From: Kordia sp039026955
GTDB taxonomy: Bacteria > Bacteroidota > Bacteroidia > Flavobacteriales > Flavobacteriaceae
Assembly (NCBI GenBank): GCA_039026955.1
Contig: JBCCLH010000004.1
Location: 1-64,000, forward strand
Direction: 5' to 3'
Length of the DNA stretch: 64,000 nucleotides
Shown one piece after another: positions 34,322 to 43,620 of the stretch (positions are counted from its first letter, which is position 1; the number at the start of each line of letters is the position of its first letter). The translations under genes were made by a program, and so were the position numbers. Under the pieces are notes generated by a model. That model did no database searches. It had not been told where the DNA came from and saw only the letters and a program-made list of their open reading frames with translations.

Positions 34322-35570
34322 GGTAATTTCCATAATAGGTTTAGGATATGTTGGATTGCCTTTAGCGGTTGAATTCAGTAAAAAAGGATTTCAAGTCATC
34401 GGATTTGATATCAACGAAGCGCGAATTCAAGAATTGCAACAAGGAAACGATCATACGCTAGAAGTAAGCCGCGAAGAATTGCAAGAAGCTTCAACGTTAC
34501 AATACACCAACAAAGCCGAATCCATTGCGAAAGCGAATGTGTATATCGTAACGGTTCCAACGCCGATTACAGAACATAAACTTCCAGACTTAACGCCGTT
34601 GGAAAAAGCCTCTACCTTAGTAGGTTCGGTCTTGAGTAAAGGCGATATTGTCATCTATGAATCTACCGTATTTCCAGGATGTACCGAGGAAGTTTGCGTA
34701 CCGATTTTAGAAGCGGAAAGTCAGTTGACATTTAACAAAGATTTTTACTGTGGCTATTCGCCAGAACGCATCAATCCAGGCGATAAAAAACACAGAGTTA
34801 ACAATATTGTCAAAGTCACTTCAGGAAGCACGCCAGCAATTGCAGAAACCATTGATGAGTTGTACAAAAGCATCATTACGGTTGGGACATACAAAGCATC
34901 GTCCATAAAAGTAGCGGAAGCTGCCAAAGTGATTGAAAATTCGCAGCGCGATATTAACATTGCGTTTGTCAACGAATTGGCATTAATTTTTGGGAAATTG
35001 GGCATTGACACACACGAAGTCTTGGAAGCTGCAGGTACGAAGTGGAATTTCTTGCCGTTTACGCCAGGATTGGTCGGCGGACATTGTATTGGAGTCGATC
35101 CGTATTACCTCACGCACAAAGCCAAAAGCGTAGGATACATTCCGCAAGTTATTTTAGCTGGAAGAAAAATAAACGACAACATGGGCAAATACATCGCAGA
35201 ACGCGTCGTAAAACTCATGATCAAACAAGAAAAACTAATCAAAGGTGCGAAAGTAACCATCTTAGGCATCACATTCAAAGAAAATTGCCCTGATATTAGA
35301 AATACACGAGTGATTGACATTGTGCATGAACTCGCCGAATATGGAATAGAAGTAGAAGTATTCGACGACAACGCAGATGCTTCTGAAGTACAAAAAGAAT
35401 ACAATATTGATCTTGTATCGTCCATTTCTGAAGATACCAAAGCGATTATTTTGGCTGTGGCGCATAAAAGTTTCAATAAAATTGACCTAACTCCCTTTTT
35501 TAAAGCAGGATGTATTATTTTTGACGCGAAAAATTTCTACCCAAAATCAATAGTAACTGAGAGATTATAG
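34311..35570 (+). CDS. UDP-N-acetylhexosamine 6-dehydrogenase, TviB/WbpO-like
   Basis: The start is placed at 34311 (MTNKVISIIGLGYVGLPL), 17 codons inside the open frame, because the Rossmann motif GLGYVGLPLAVEF should begin near residue 8. The 419-aa enzyme has VYESTVFPGCTEE-type cofactor contacts, the catalytic Cys in GLVGGHCIGVDPYYL, and the C-terminal GITFKENCPDIRNTRV. It oxidises C6 of a UDP-HexNAc to the uronic acid using two NAD+. It partners with the preceding epimerase. It is one of three nucleotide-sugar dehydrogenases in the locus. Confidence 0.92.
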   Translation: MTNKVISIIGLGYVGLPLAVEFSKKGFQVIGFDINEARIQELQQGNDHTLEVSREELQEASTLQYTNKAESIAKANVYIVTVPTPITEHKLPDLTPLEKASTLVGSVLSKGDIVIYESTVFPGCTEEVCVPILEAESQLTFNKDFYCGYSPERINPGDKKHRVNNIVKVTSGSTPAIAETIDELYKSIITVGTYKASSIKVAEAAKVIENSQRDINIAFVNELALIFGKLGIDTHEVLEAAGTKWNFLPFTPGLVGGHCIGVDPYYLTHKAKSVGYIPQVILAGRKINDNMGKYIAERVVKLMIKQEKLIKGAKVTILGITFKENCPDIRNTRVIDIVHELAEYGIEVEVFDDNADASEVQKEYNIDLVSSISEDTKAIILAVAHKSFNKIDLTPFFKAGCIIFDAKNFYPKSIVTERL

Positions 35571-35610
35571 CCGTAAAACAATAAACTAAACAAAGAACAA
35601 AAACAAACTG

Positions 35611-36738
35611 ATGAAAAAAAACCTAATTGTATTTGGTACACGACCAGAAGCTATCAAAATGGCACCACTGGTAAAGGAATTTTTAAAACACCAAGACACT
35701 TTTGAAACCAAAGTTTGTATCACGGCACAGCACAGAGAAATGCTGGATCAGGTACTTTCATTTTTTGAGATCACTCCAGATTATGATTTGGACTTGATGA
35801 AACCGAATCAGAATTTATATGGCTTAACGGCGGATATTATCACGAATTTAAAGCCAGTTTTGGAAGATTTTCAGCCAGATTATGTATATGTTCACGGAGA
35901 TACCACCACAACCATGGCAACAAGTATTGCAGCGTTTTACTCAGGCGCAAAAGTATGCCACGTAGAAGCAGGATTGCGTACCTTCAACAAAAGATCGCCG
36001 TTCCCAGAAGAAATTAACCGCTGTGTTACCGGAAGTATTTGCGACTATCATTTCTCACCAACAGAAACCTCAAAAAGCAATCTGTTAAACGAAAATGTAA
36101 CAGATGAAAATATATTAATTACAGGAAATACAGTAATTGATGCCTTGCATTTTAGCGCTGCCAAAGTAAAATCGGAAAGTTTTGAAGATCAAGAAATCGA
36201 AGATTTAAAAGGATTGGTTGACAGCAGCAAGCGCCTCATTTTAGTGACCGGACATCGTAGAGAAAATCACGGACAAGGATTTATCAATATTTGTACTGCG
36301 TTAAAACAAATTGCGACCGATTATCCAGATACACAAATTATTTATCCTGTACACTTAAATCCAAACGTACAAAAGCCTGTATACGAATTGCTAGCAGACA
36401 TTGACAATGTAAAATTGATCAATCCGTTGTCGTATCCTGCCTTTGTATGGTTGATGGACAAATCGCATATCATTATTACTGATAGTGGTGGTGTGCAAGA
36501 AGAAGCGCCAAGTTTAGGAAAACCTGTATTGGTGATGCGCGATACTACCGAACGCCCAGAAGCGGTAGACGCCGGAACAGTATTACTCGTAGGAACCGTA
36601 ACCGAAAAAATTATCAGTGAAGCAAACAAATTATTAACAGACGAATCATCTTACCACAAAATGAGTAAACTACACAATCCGTACGGAGACGGAACTGCGT
36701 GTGCTAAGATCGTTTCATATATGTCAAAATTACAATAA
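35611..36738 (+). CDS. wecB: UDP-N-acetylglucosamine 2-epimerase (non-hydrolysing)
   Basis: The 375-aa enzyme has GTRPEAIKMAPLVKEF (about 8-23), TAQHREMLDQVL, VHGDTTTTMA, HVEAGLRT, TGHRRENHGQG and SGGVQEEAPSLGKPV. All are standard for WecB/MnaA. It converts UDP-GlcNAc to UDP-ManNAc. It sits directly before wecC, so the pair should supply UDP-ManNAcA. The start ATG begins MKKNLIVFGTRPEA, the normal N-terminus. Confidence 0.96.
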   Translation: MKKNLIVFGTRPEAIKMAPLVKEFLKHQDTFETKVCITAQHREMLDQVLSFFEITPDYDLDLMKPNQNLYGLTADIITNLKPVLEDFQPDYVYVHGDTTTTMATSIAAFYSGAKVCHVEAGLRTFNKRSPFPEEINRCVTGSICDYHFSPTETSKSNLLNENVTDENILITGNTVIDALHFSAAKVKSESFEDQEIEDLKGLVDSSKRLILVTGHRRENHGQGFINICTALKQIATDYPDTQIIYPVHLNPNVQKPVYELLADIDNVKLINPLSYPAFVWLMDKSHIIITDSGGVQEEAPSLGKPVLVMRDTTERPEAVDAGTVLLVGTVTEKIISEANKLLTDESSYHKMSKLHNPYGDGTACAKIVSYMSKLQ

Positions 36739-36750
36739 GAATAGAATATC

Positions 36751-37956
36751 ATGGGGACTAATAAACCGAGTGTTGTAATGGTAGGTTTAGGATACATTGG
36801 ACTTCCTACTGCAGCATTAATAGCAAGTAAAGAAATTAAAGTAACAGGAGTTGACATTCATCAACATGTTGTAGATACCATTAACAAAGGAGAAATCCAC
36901 ATTGTAGAGCCAGACTTAGACGGTTTGGTACATCATGTAGTAAAAGAAGGTTACTTAACCGCAAGCACAACACCTGTAGCAGCAGACGTGTATTTAATTG
37001 CCGTGCCAACACCATTTAAAGGCGATTACGAGCCAGATATTTCGTATGTGGAATCTGCAACCAGAGCTTTGTTATCAACCTTAAAAGAAGGTGCATTGGT
37101 CATTGTAGAATCGACAAGTCCTGTAGGAACCACGGAGAAAATGCAAGCGGTTATTGAAGCTGAGCGACCAGAATTAGCAGGAAAAATATACATGGCATAC
37201 TGTCCTGAGCGTGTATTGCCAGGAAATGTAATTTACGAATTAGAGCACAACGATAGAGCTATTGGTGGAATCAATCCTGAGTCGACTGAAAAAGCAGTGG
37301 AGTTTTACAGACATTTTGTAAAAGGAACTTTGCACAAAACCAACTCTAAAACGGCTGAAATGTGTAAGTTGGTGGAGAATTCATCAAGAGACGTACAAAT
37401 TGCCTTTGCGAATGAGTTGTCTATGATTTGTGACGAAGCAGGCATTAATGTGTGGGAATTGATTAACTTAGCAAATAAGCATCCACGTGTAAACATTTTA
37501 CAACCCGGAACGGGCGTAGGAGGACACTGTATTGCGGTAGATCCGTGGTTTATTGTTTCTGAGTTTCCAGAGCAGGCAAAAATTATTCGTTCTGCCAGAG
37601 AAATCAACAATTACAAAACAGAATGGGCTATTGAGAAAGTGAAAAGTACCGCTTTACAATTTAAAATTGATAATGGACGCGATGCTAAAATTGCTTGTAT
37701 GGGATTGGCATTTAAGCCGAATATTGACGATTTGCGCGAATCGCCAGCATTGCAAGTAGTAAACACCTTGGCAAACGATGGATTTAATGTATTAGCCGTG
37801 GAGCCAAACATTAAATCGCATAGCACGTACGAAATTCACGATATGGAAGATGCTATAGAAGAAGCAGACATTATTGTATATTTGGTAGCGCATAGAGAAT
37901 TTGCAAATACTGAAAAAGTAAAACAAACGTTAGATTTTTGTGGAATTTATAAATAA
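36751..37956 (+). CDS. wecC: UDP-N-acetyl-D-mannosamine dehydrogenase
   Basis: The 401-aa enzyme has VGLGYIGLPTAALIAS (about 11-26), VIVESTSPVGTTEKMQ, the catalytic Cys in GTGVGGHCIAVDPWFIV and GLAFKPNIDDLRESPAL. It oxidises UDP-ManNAc to UDP-ManNAcA, acting after WecB 12 bp upstream. It is clearly distinct in sequence from the TviB-like and Ugd enzymes of the same locus. The start (MGTNKPSVVMVG) agrees with the family. Confidence 0.95.
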   Translation: MGTNKPSVVMVGLGYIGLPTAALIASKEIKVTGVDIHQHVVDTINKGEIHIVEPDLDGLVHHVVKEGYLTASTTPVAADVYLIAVPTPFKGDYEPDISYVESATRALLSTLKEGALVIVESTSPVGTTEKMQAVIEAERPELAGKIYMAYCPERVLPGNVIYELEHNDRAIGGINPESTEKAVEFYRHFVKGTLHKTNSKTAEMCKLVENSSRDVQIAFANELSMICDEAGINVWELINLANKHPRVNILQPGTGVGGHCIAVDPWFIVSEFPEQAKIIRSAREINNYKTEWAIEKVKSTALQFKIDNGRDAKIACMGLAFKPNIDDLRESPALQVVNTLANDGFNVLAVEPNIKSHSTYEIHDMEDAIEEADIIVYLVAHREFANTEKVKQTLDFCGIYK

Positions 37957-37969
37957 AACAAAAGTAATT

Positions 37970-38539
37970 ATGAAGAAAATACTAGTAGTAGCTTTAGGTC
38001 TTTTAATGATAGCTTGTGGATCGGAGGAAAAAAAGAAAAATGACGAAACAGCAAAGCAAGGAGAGACTAAAACAGAAGTTGTAAAAGAAACAACAAAGAC
38101 AAATCCATATCCTAAGGTAGAAAAGCAGTATCCAGTGGATATGAATATCATGTATGACGAAGGTTATCTTTTTGATGAAAAAATACAATTAGATGAAATC
38201 GCGGTTGTTCCTTCTGCAGAAAGCAACAGCTATGACTTGGTGATGTTTTTTAATGATAAAACAACAGATTTTAAAGCGCTAGAAGATTATAGAGTAGGAC
38301 TGATTTTATATCCAAAAGATCCTAGTAAATTGGCGTCACCAAAAGATCAAAAGGCTAAAAAGAAAAAAATAGGAAAGGTTGCAAAAGTTCAAAATCTTGA
38401 AGGTGAGTATGTAGTTGTAATCGATAATTTTAAGGTGAATCCAAAAGACTTTAAGCAAGTACGTTTATATTTATACGATGCTAAAGGTGTGGTTTTAAAT
38501 GAAAATTTCCTTAAAATTGCCAATGTAGTTTTCCCATAA
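37970..38539 (+). CDS. Lipoprotein with a domain shared with the SGNH acyltransferase
   Basis: The 189-aa lipoprotein starts at 37970 (MKKILVVALGLLMIAC), lipobox Cys 16; ten upstream codons of open frame are excluded. After a Lys/Glu-rich linker, residues of about 72-189 form a domain with LDEIAV, YDLVMFFNDK, YRVGLILYPKD, a KKKKI stretch, VVVIDNFKVNPKDF and VRLYLYD. The same series of motifs occurs in the C-terminus of the SGNH protein at 31717-33117. I know no name for this domain. A surface or periplasmic role in recognising the locus's glycan is a reasonable inference, not a fact. The gene is 13 bp after wecC. Confidence 0.75.
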   Translation: MKKILVVALGLLMIACGSEEKKKNDETAKQGETKTEVVKETTKTNPYPKVEKQYPVDMNIMYDEGYLFDEKIQLDEIAVVPSAESNSYDLVMFFNDKTTDFKALEDYRVGLILYPKDPSKLASPKDQKAKKKKIGKVAKVQNLEGEYVVVIDNFKVNPKDFKQVRLYLYDAKGVVLNENFLKIANVVFP

Positions 38540-38563
38540 CCCACTTTATACCAGTATAGATTT

Positions 38564-39913
38564 TTGTTGAAGTTTGAAAAATATCCAGTCTTGGTATTGA
38601 TTGCGCTCTTTTTAGGAGTCGTATCATCTTTTTTTTTCTCGAATGAATTTGCATTTCAATATGAAGGGTACAATTATTTAATTTTTCAAATTCTTCTATT
38701 TATACTTGTATTTACATTAAAAGGCGAAGGAATTAAGTTTTTACTTTCTCCGAGTTTTATAGCCGTTTCGTATGTAAATATCAACTTTTGGTTGGGAAGT
38801 TATGTCTTTAAATCCAAAAATGTTTTTACAAGAATGCTTCCTATTTTTGAGAAATGGGAACACTATGATGATCGTGTTTTTTTTTTTAACGCGATAAATT
38901 TTCTAATCATACTTTCCTTTTTCCTAACCATCAACCTAAAACTTAAACGTCAAAGGCTTCCTGTTTTTTTAAATTTAAACACTGTCAAATGGGACACTTT
39001 ATTTAAGATAACAGGAATACTTTTTTTGGTAATTGTACCGATACACTTTAGCTTTTCTATCATTGCAAAGAGTCTGCTTGCAATTATATTATTCATCTTA
39101 GTTTCTCAAAAATACAGACTGCGAAAAAGAATACTATTTTACGCGGCGATCATTTTTATTTTCGTCCTATTTTCAACAGATAGTAAGAGAGAAGCATTTT
39201 TCTTATTGCTGCCAATACTACTTATTGAATATGACAAAATAAAGATCCGCGCATCTTTTAAGCTGTTTTTTAGAGTGTTTCTAGGGGCATTTTTAATTAT
39301 ATATGCCGTAGTGGCAATGTCTATTTTAAGAGGATATGGAGGCTTTAAAGCAGATAACTTTTTTGACGCCTCCGAATTCGTATTTGATTATATGACTTCT
39401 AACTATTTTGTGCCTGCCATTGCCAATAACTTAGAAATTTCAACAACTTATTTGCATTCTAATAATGCCATCGAGTATCTGAAAAATGGAAAGATGGACT
39501 ATACTCTGGGAGAAACATTTATAAAACCTTTGTTCATTTTCTTTCCAAGAAGTATAATTACAAAGCCTAAAAGTTCCATCGGATATTACACCGCGACACA
39601 TGATCCCAAATTCCGGGAAAAAGGAGGTTCTTTTCCTATTAGCATTCAATCAGAATTTTATTTAAACTTTGGCATATTCTCGTTGCTGTTAATTGTTCCG
39701 TTTTTCTTAATTTTTAATGGAATATACAAAAGTGTACTGAAAATGATTAAGAGCAATAACATTCTTAATTTCGCCTACGCACTGTATATCTATGAAATAT
39801 TTTTGAGCTTGGTAAGAGGATCTGGATTGGATATCTTTTTGGTATACACCATTTTTGTTCTATTCTTCTTTTTTGTCTATAAAATATGCGTAAAAGGACT
39901 GAACCTATCTTAG
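38564..39913 (+). CDS. Polytopic polysaccharide polymerase-like protein (Wzy-type)
   Basis: The protein has about 449 aa and some eleven hydrophobic helices. It contains a large extracytoplasmic loop with ITKPKSSIGYYTATHDPKF and SFPISIQSEFYLNFG before the last helices. The pattern (PRS..KP...G, then the S/E-rich P-S-x2-SEFYLNFG region) is that of the oligosaccharide repeat-unit polymerase group. No ATG lies near the 5' end, so the start is one of two consecutive TTG codons (38564 or 38567). The function call rests on topology and motif pattern. By eye this gene and the following membrane genes are more AT-rich than the sugar-nucleotide genes. Confidence 0.72.
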   Translation: MLKFEKYPVLVLIALFLGVVSSFFFSNEFAFQYEGYNYLIFQILLFILVFTLKGEGIKFLLSPSFIAVSYVNINFWLGSYVFKSKNVFTRMLPIFEKWEHYDDRVFFFNAINFLIILSFFLTINLKLKRQRLPVFLNLNTVKWDTLFKITGILFLVIVPIHFSFSIIAKSLLAIILFILVSQKYRLRKRILFYAAIIFIFVLFSTDSKREAFFLLLPILLIEYDKIKIRASFKLFFRVFLGAFLIIYAVVAMSILRGYGGFKADNFFDASEFVFDYMTSNYFVPAIANNLEISTTYLHSNNAIEYLKNGKMDYTLGETFIKPLFIFFPRSIITKPKSSIGYYTATHDPKFREKGGSFPISIQSEFYLNFGIFSLLLIVPFFLIFNGIYKSVLKMIKSNNILNFAYALYIYEIFLSLVRGSGLDIFLVYTIFVLFFFFVYKICVKGLNLS

Positions 39914-39914
39914 T

Positions 39915-41114
39915 ATGCCAAATGTTAAAAACTATATCAACAATACGAGACAACTGCAGATAACACTCTTATGTGCTTTTGGGCTTTTAATGCCCTTTAG
40001 TAGAGTAGTCAATCTCAATATGATACTCATTGTGTTGCTAGTCCTTTTGGCAATTCCTCAAGGAATACACGTAAAAAAACAGCAAGCATCACCAATTCAA
40101 AAAACGCTATTCAGTCTATTTATCTTTTTCGGTATTATTTTGGTGGCGATTCTGTATACGGAAAACACAAAAAAAGGCTTCCAAATACTTACGAGAAGTC
40201 TTCCGATTCTACTGATTCCTCTTAGTGTTCTTTTTATCAAGGGTTTCTCAAAAAAAGAAATACAACAAATACTAAAATATTACATCATAGGATGTGTTTT
40301 ATCTATCCTGTACTGTTTTATATTGGCAGCATTAAACTACTCGGAAGATCCATTACCACTCACACAAGGTTTTACCTATTTTACATTACCGTTGGATTTC
40401 CATCCATCATATCTTGCAATGTATAGCGTCTTTGCGTTTTGTGCTTTTATAACTATTTTTGACTGGAAAGCTTCTAAAAAACGATGGATTCCGTATGCCA
40501 GTTGGTTCCTTTTACTTTTGTTTCTGCTATTTTTAAAAAGTAGGGCACCATTACTTACACTTATGAGTGTCACTTTTTTAATGCTGATCAAAAATGTAGA
40601 TAGAAAAATTGCCATTTTAATTACGGTTCCTATTGTGGCATCAATACTATTTTTTGCTTCTGATTTGTTAGAACTATTATCGCAAGGCAGAAATATCACA
40701 TTAACCTTAGCCGATCGATTGGATATTTGGACTAGCGCTATGGATATCATACAAGAAAATAGCATTGTAGGTGTAGGAACAGGAGATTACCAAATAGAAC
40801 TAGACAAACAATATTATACAACAGGATTTGACAAAGGAATAGATCAAAAATTTAATTGCCACAATCAATTTTTACAAACGGTAGTTTCGTACGGTTTGAT
40901 AGGTTTTCTCAGTTTAGGAGCCATTCTATTTTTTATCTTCAAAAAAGGACTGCAAACAAAATCTTTTCTTCCGTATTACTTTTTGACCTGCGTAGGGATC
41001 TTAATGTTTTTTGATTCGATACTAATATTACAACACGGTGTGTATTTTTTCTCTTTCTTTGCAGCAATCTTATTAAAACTTAATTACGACTCTCATGAAA
41101 AGCAACTTCAATAA
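39915..41114 (+). CDS. O-antigen ligase/polymerase family membrane protein
   Basis: The 399-aa polytopic protein contains PLDFHPSYLAMYSVF, LLFLKSRAPLLTL, GVGTGDYQIELDKQYY and FNCHNQFLQTVVSYGLIGFLSL. The G(V/I)GxGD and HNQ(F/Y)LQxxxxYGxxG motifs mark the O-antigen ligase (PF04932-type) family that includes WaaL and Wzy proteins. Ligase and polymerase roles cannot be told apart from sequence. It overlaps the next gene by 20 bp. It is one of three members of this motif family in the locus. Confidence 0.83.
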   Translation: MPNVKNYINNTRQLQITLLCAFGLLMPFSRVVNLNMILIVLLVLLAIPQGIHVKKQQASPIQKTLFSLFIFFGIILVAILYTENTKKGFQILTRSLPILLIPLSVLFIKGFSKKEIQQILKYYIIGCVLSILYCFILAALNYSEDPLPLTQGFTYFTLPLDFHPSYLAMYSVFAFCAFITIFDWKASKKRWIPYASWFLLLLFLLFLKSRAPLLTLMSVTFLMLIKNVDRKIAILITVPIVASILFFASDLLELLSQGRNITLTLADRLDIWTSAMDIIQENSIVGVGTGDYQIELDKQYYTTGFDKGIDQKFNCHNQFLQTVVSYGLIGFLSLGAILFFIFKKGLQTKSFLPYYFLTCVGILMFFDSILILQHGVYFFSFFAAILLKLNYDSHEKQLQ

Positions 41115-42006
41115 AATACTGCTAGTGTGTTGCTTATTGGTGAGTGTAACAGGGCACACACAAATAGATATCAATAGATGCTCTGAAGAAGTAAAAGAAG
41201 ACTTTTCTCCGCGAGTATTTCTGTTTTTAAATCAAAAATTATTAGCGAATGCTAGCAATGCAAACACCTTATATCTAAGTCATAAGCAAGATTTAAAAAT
41301 CTTTTCGTTTCCCGGAAATGGTATCGTTACCGCTGCTGTAGATGAGAAAGAAGAGAAGATAGCAGTTTCTTATTACAACAACCGCATCAATGTATATGAC
41401 GCTAAAACGCGCGATACAATACATCAAATCAATGCGGCTAAAAAATCCAATGTGATGGTCTTTAAAGGAAATCAATTGCTATACGGATTGGATACAGGAG
41501 AAGTAAAATCGTATAATTTCAACACTAAAAAAGAAAGCAGTATTGCAACGCACAACGATATTGTACGAGGCGTATCCGTTTTAAATGATGCTCTTGTCCT
41601 CAGCATATCTAGTGACGGTGTTTTTCAGGCAAATCAAACAAACAAACCTGTACAGCAAAAAACCTTTGAAAAGCAACTGACCAGTATAGCAATCTCTCCC
41701 AATCAACAGCGCATTGCTCTCGGAACATTTAAAGGATCAGTATATATTTTAGATCGCAATTTCAACCTTATACAGGAGCTATGGCCGCACACAAGTGTTA
41801 TTACCAAATTAAAGTTTAAAAACAATGAAGAATTGATTTCTTCTGCTTTTGATAAAAAATTGGTCAATACAAATATAGCTACAGGTGGCTATACCAGCAT
41901 GTATACATCGAAAGATTATATCATGACTTTTGATGTAAGCGCGAAGAGATTGATTTACAGTGACAGAAGTGGCAATGTCCGCTATTACAATTTTAATTGC
42001 CAATAA
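41095..42006 (+). CDS. Secreted WD40-like beta-propeller protein
   Basis: The 303-aa protein has a signal peptide (about residues 1-21, ending VTGHTQ) and then repeating blade-like units with a hydrophobic-x-DxxxxxI pattern: IAVSYYNNRINVYDAKTRDT, IALGTFKGSVYILDRNFN and ELISSAFDKKLVNTNIATG. About six repeats can be counted, consistent with a WD40/quinoprotein-like propeller. The mature N-terminus and C-terminus each have a Cys (RCSEEV; FNCQ), which could bridge. It is unusual inside a glycan locus and is coupled by a 20-bp overlap to the ligase-like gene. Role unknown; periplasmic binding or scaffolding is possible. Confidence 0.7.
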   Translation: MKSNFNKILLVCCLLVSVTGHTQIDINRCSEEVKEDFSPRVFLFLNQKLLANASNANTLYLSHKQDLKIFSFPGNGIVTAAVDEKEEKIAVSYYNNRINVYDAKTRDTIHQINAAKKSNVMVFKGNQLLYGLDTGEVKSYNFNTKKESSIATHNDIVRGVSVLNDALVLSISSDGVFQANQTNKPVQQKTFEKQLTSIAISPNQQRIALGTFKGSVYILDRNFNLIQELWPHTSVITKLKFKNNEELISSAFDKKLVNTNIATGGYTSMYTSKDYIMTFDVSAKRLIYSDRSGNVRYYNFNCQ

Positions 42007-42069
42007 ACGGATTTCAAAAAGTACCGTAATGTGGACATTTATATAATGTTTGTCATGCTGTTTTTTTAA

Positions 42070-42195
42070 GATCATAAATTTGGTTATGAGGAGCAAAGAA
42101 TAGGTCATTTTGCTACATTTGTTCCTTGCTGGATTAATGACAACACTTTTGAGCGTAAAGCAGTCTTTGAGTCATTACTATCCTCTCTATTATAA
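42070..42195 (+). pseudogene. Orphan coding-like tail (41 codons, no start)
   Basis: In the 241-bp gap before the flippase gene the + strand reads 41 sense codons without a start. They begin DHKFGYEEQRIGHFATFVPC and continue with WINDNTFERKAV up to a TAA at 42193. The composition is strongly protein-like and unlike the surrounding gap. It matches neither neighbour and no other gene end in the window that I could find. It is probably the remaining 3' end of a gene lost when the adjoining membrane-protein cassette was acquired. Confidence 0.4.
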
Positions 42196-42247
42196 TAAGT
42201 TGGTTTAGCTGCGGCTGAATCAAAATGAATACAGCTTAAATATAAAA

Positions 42248-43603
42248 ATGATTAAAAAAATATTTTCTTTTGGGATTATTGAAGGGCTTGCCAAGGCGTT
42301 AAATGTTGGCATGATGCTCTTGCTACCCTTTATAGTGTCTGTAGATTTATATGCTGAAATAAATCTTCTAATCTCCATTCAAATCATTGCAGTAAGCGTG
42401 ATTATTTTTGGAATGGATAGAGCCGTATTGCGATTTTTAAAAGATCATAACAAGCATGTATTCTGGGACAGTTTTATTTCAATATGGTTGCGAATTGTTG
42501 TCATTGCCATTCCTCTTATCATCATTGGGTTTTTGCTGTGGAAAGGCAGTACCTCATACATTTATACTGCAATTCTATTAGCACTTTTAATCGTATTACA
42601 AGGAATTAGGCAAATAAAAGTAGCTGCCTCTAGAGCGATGCACGTTGCCAAAAAGTTTTTTGTATACAGACTCTTGACACAAATTTCCATTTTTACATTG
42701 GTGATTGTTTCGTTGCTCATTTACCCTGATCCTACTATTTTTCTATTGGCTTTTTGCTTGGCGATCTTACCATTCGTATTTCAAAAAATCAATCTGACAC
42801 AACTAAAACTAGAAAACAAAAAAGCGCTCTTTGAGAAAATCATATTTGCTTTTTCATGGCCCTTGGTTTTTCACACCATTGGGAATACATTATTGATGTC
42901 TATAGACCGTATTGTATTGTACGAATACCTTGGAAAAGAAGATGTGGCAGTCTACTCTTTAGGATATACCTTTGGTGCTTCGTTAACCTTTATCTATGCA
43001 ATTTCCAATGCCTACTTTGAACCCAAACTGATCAAAATAGAAGGAAAACTAAAAGACCAAAGAGAAAAAATATTATCAAGTTACACGAGCATACAAATCA
43101 TTTTAGCAGCATTAGCCGCCTTACTGCTTGTGTTGATTACACCGTATATCATCACCAATTTTTATGAGGAAAGCTATTTAAAATCATTGCCAATTATTGT
43201 CATTGTCATGCTGACACATTTTTTAAATCCGATCTATTTACAGGCAAACTTTCGATTGATGAATATTAAAAAGACGAAGTTTATCGCGATTTCTAGCTTT
43301 CTGTCGGGTGGATTTAATTTAGTGTTGAATATTGTCTTTCTTGAGTACGGCTATGGAATTATGGGAGCTGCGTATGCTACTTTTATTGCATACTTAATGC
43401 TTATCCTAATCACATATGTGTTTTCTATCGTCAAAAGCAAGACGTCTTTTTATATGAAAGATATCATGTATTTATTAGGAACCGTATTGGTAGCCTCATT
43501 TGGATTGTACTATTATGAATCCACTCTAGTAGTTTTATCGCTTACAGCGGGATTGATCATTTTACATATATTCAATATTAAAGAAGTTAGAAAAATACTA
43601 TAA
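42248..43603 (+). CDS. Polysaccharide flippase (Wzx-like)
   Basis: The 451-aa protein has about twelve to fourteen hydrophobic helices and begins MIKKIFSFGIIEGLAKALNVGMM, the usual Wzx/polysaccharide_synt N-terminus. Charged residues punctuate the first helices (FGMDRAVLRFLKDH; MSIDRIVLYEYLGKEDVAVYSLGY). It should move the undecaprenyl-linked repeat unit across the inner membrane for the Wzy-like polymerases next to it. It is the only flippase in the locus, even though there are two initiating transferases. Confidence 0.87.
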   Translation: MIKKIFSFGIIEGLAKALNVGMMLLLPFIVSVDLYAEINLLISIQIIAVSVIIFGMDRAVLRFLKDHNKHVFWDSFISIWLRIVVIAIPLIIIGFLLWKGSTSYIYTAILLALLIVLQGIRQIKVAASRAMHVAKKFFVYRLLTQISIFTLVIVSLLIYPDPTIFLLAFCLAILPFVFQKINLTQLKLENKKALFEKIIFAFSWPLVFHTIGNTLLMSIDRIVLYEYLGKEDVAVYSLGYTFGASLTFIYAISNAYFEPKLIKIEGKLKDQREKILSSYTSIQIILAALAALLLVLITPYIITNFYEESYLKSLPIIVIVMLTHFLNPIYLQANFRLMNIKKTKFIAISSFLSGGFNLVLNIVFLEYGYGIMGAAYATFIAYLMLILITYVFSIVKSKTSFYMKDIMYLLGTVLVASFGLYYYESTLVVLSLTAGLIILHIFNIKEVRKIL

Positions 43604-43620
43604 ATGTCATAATCACAGAC

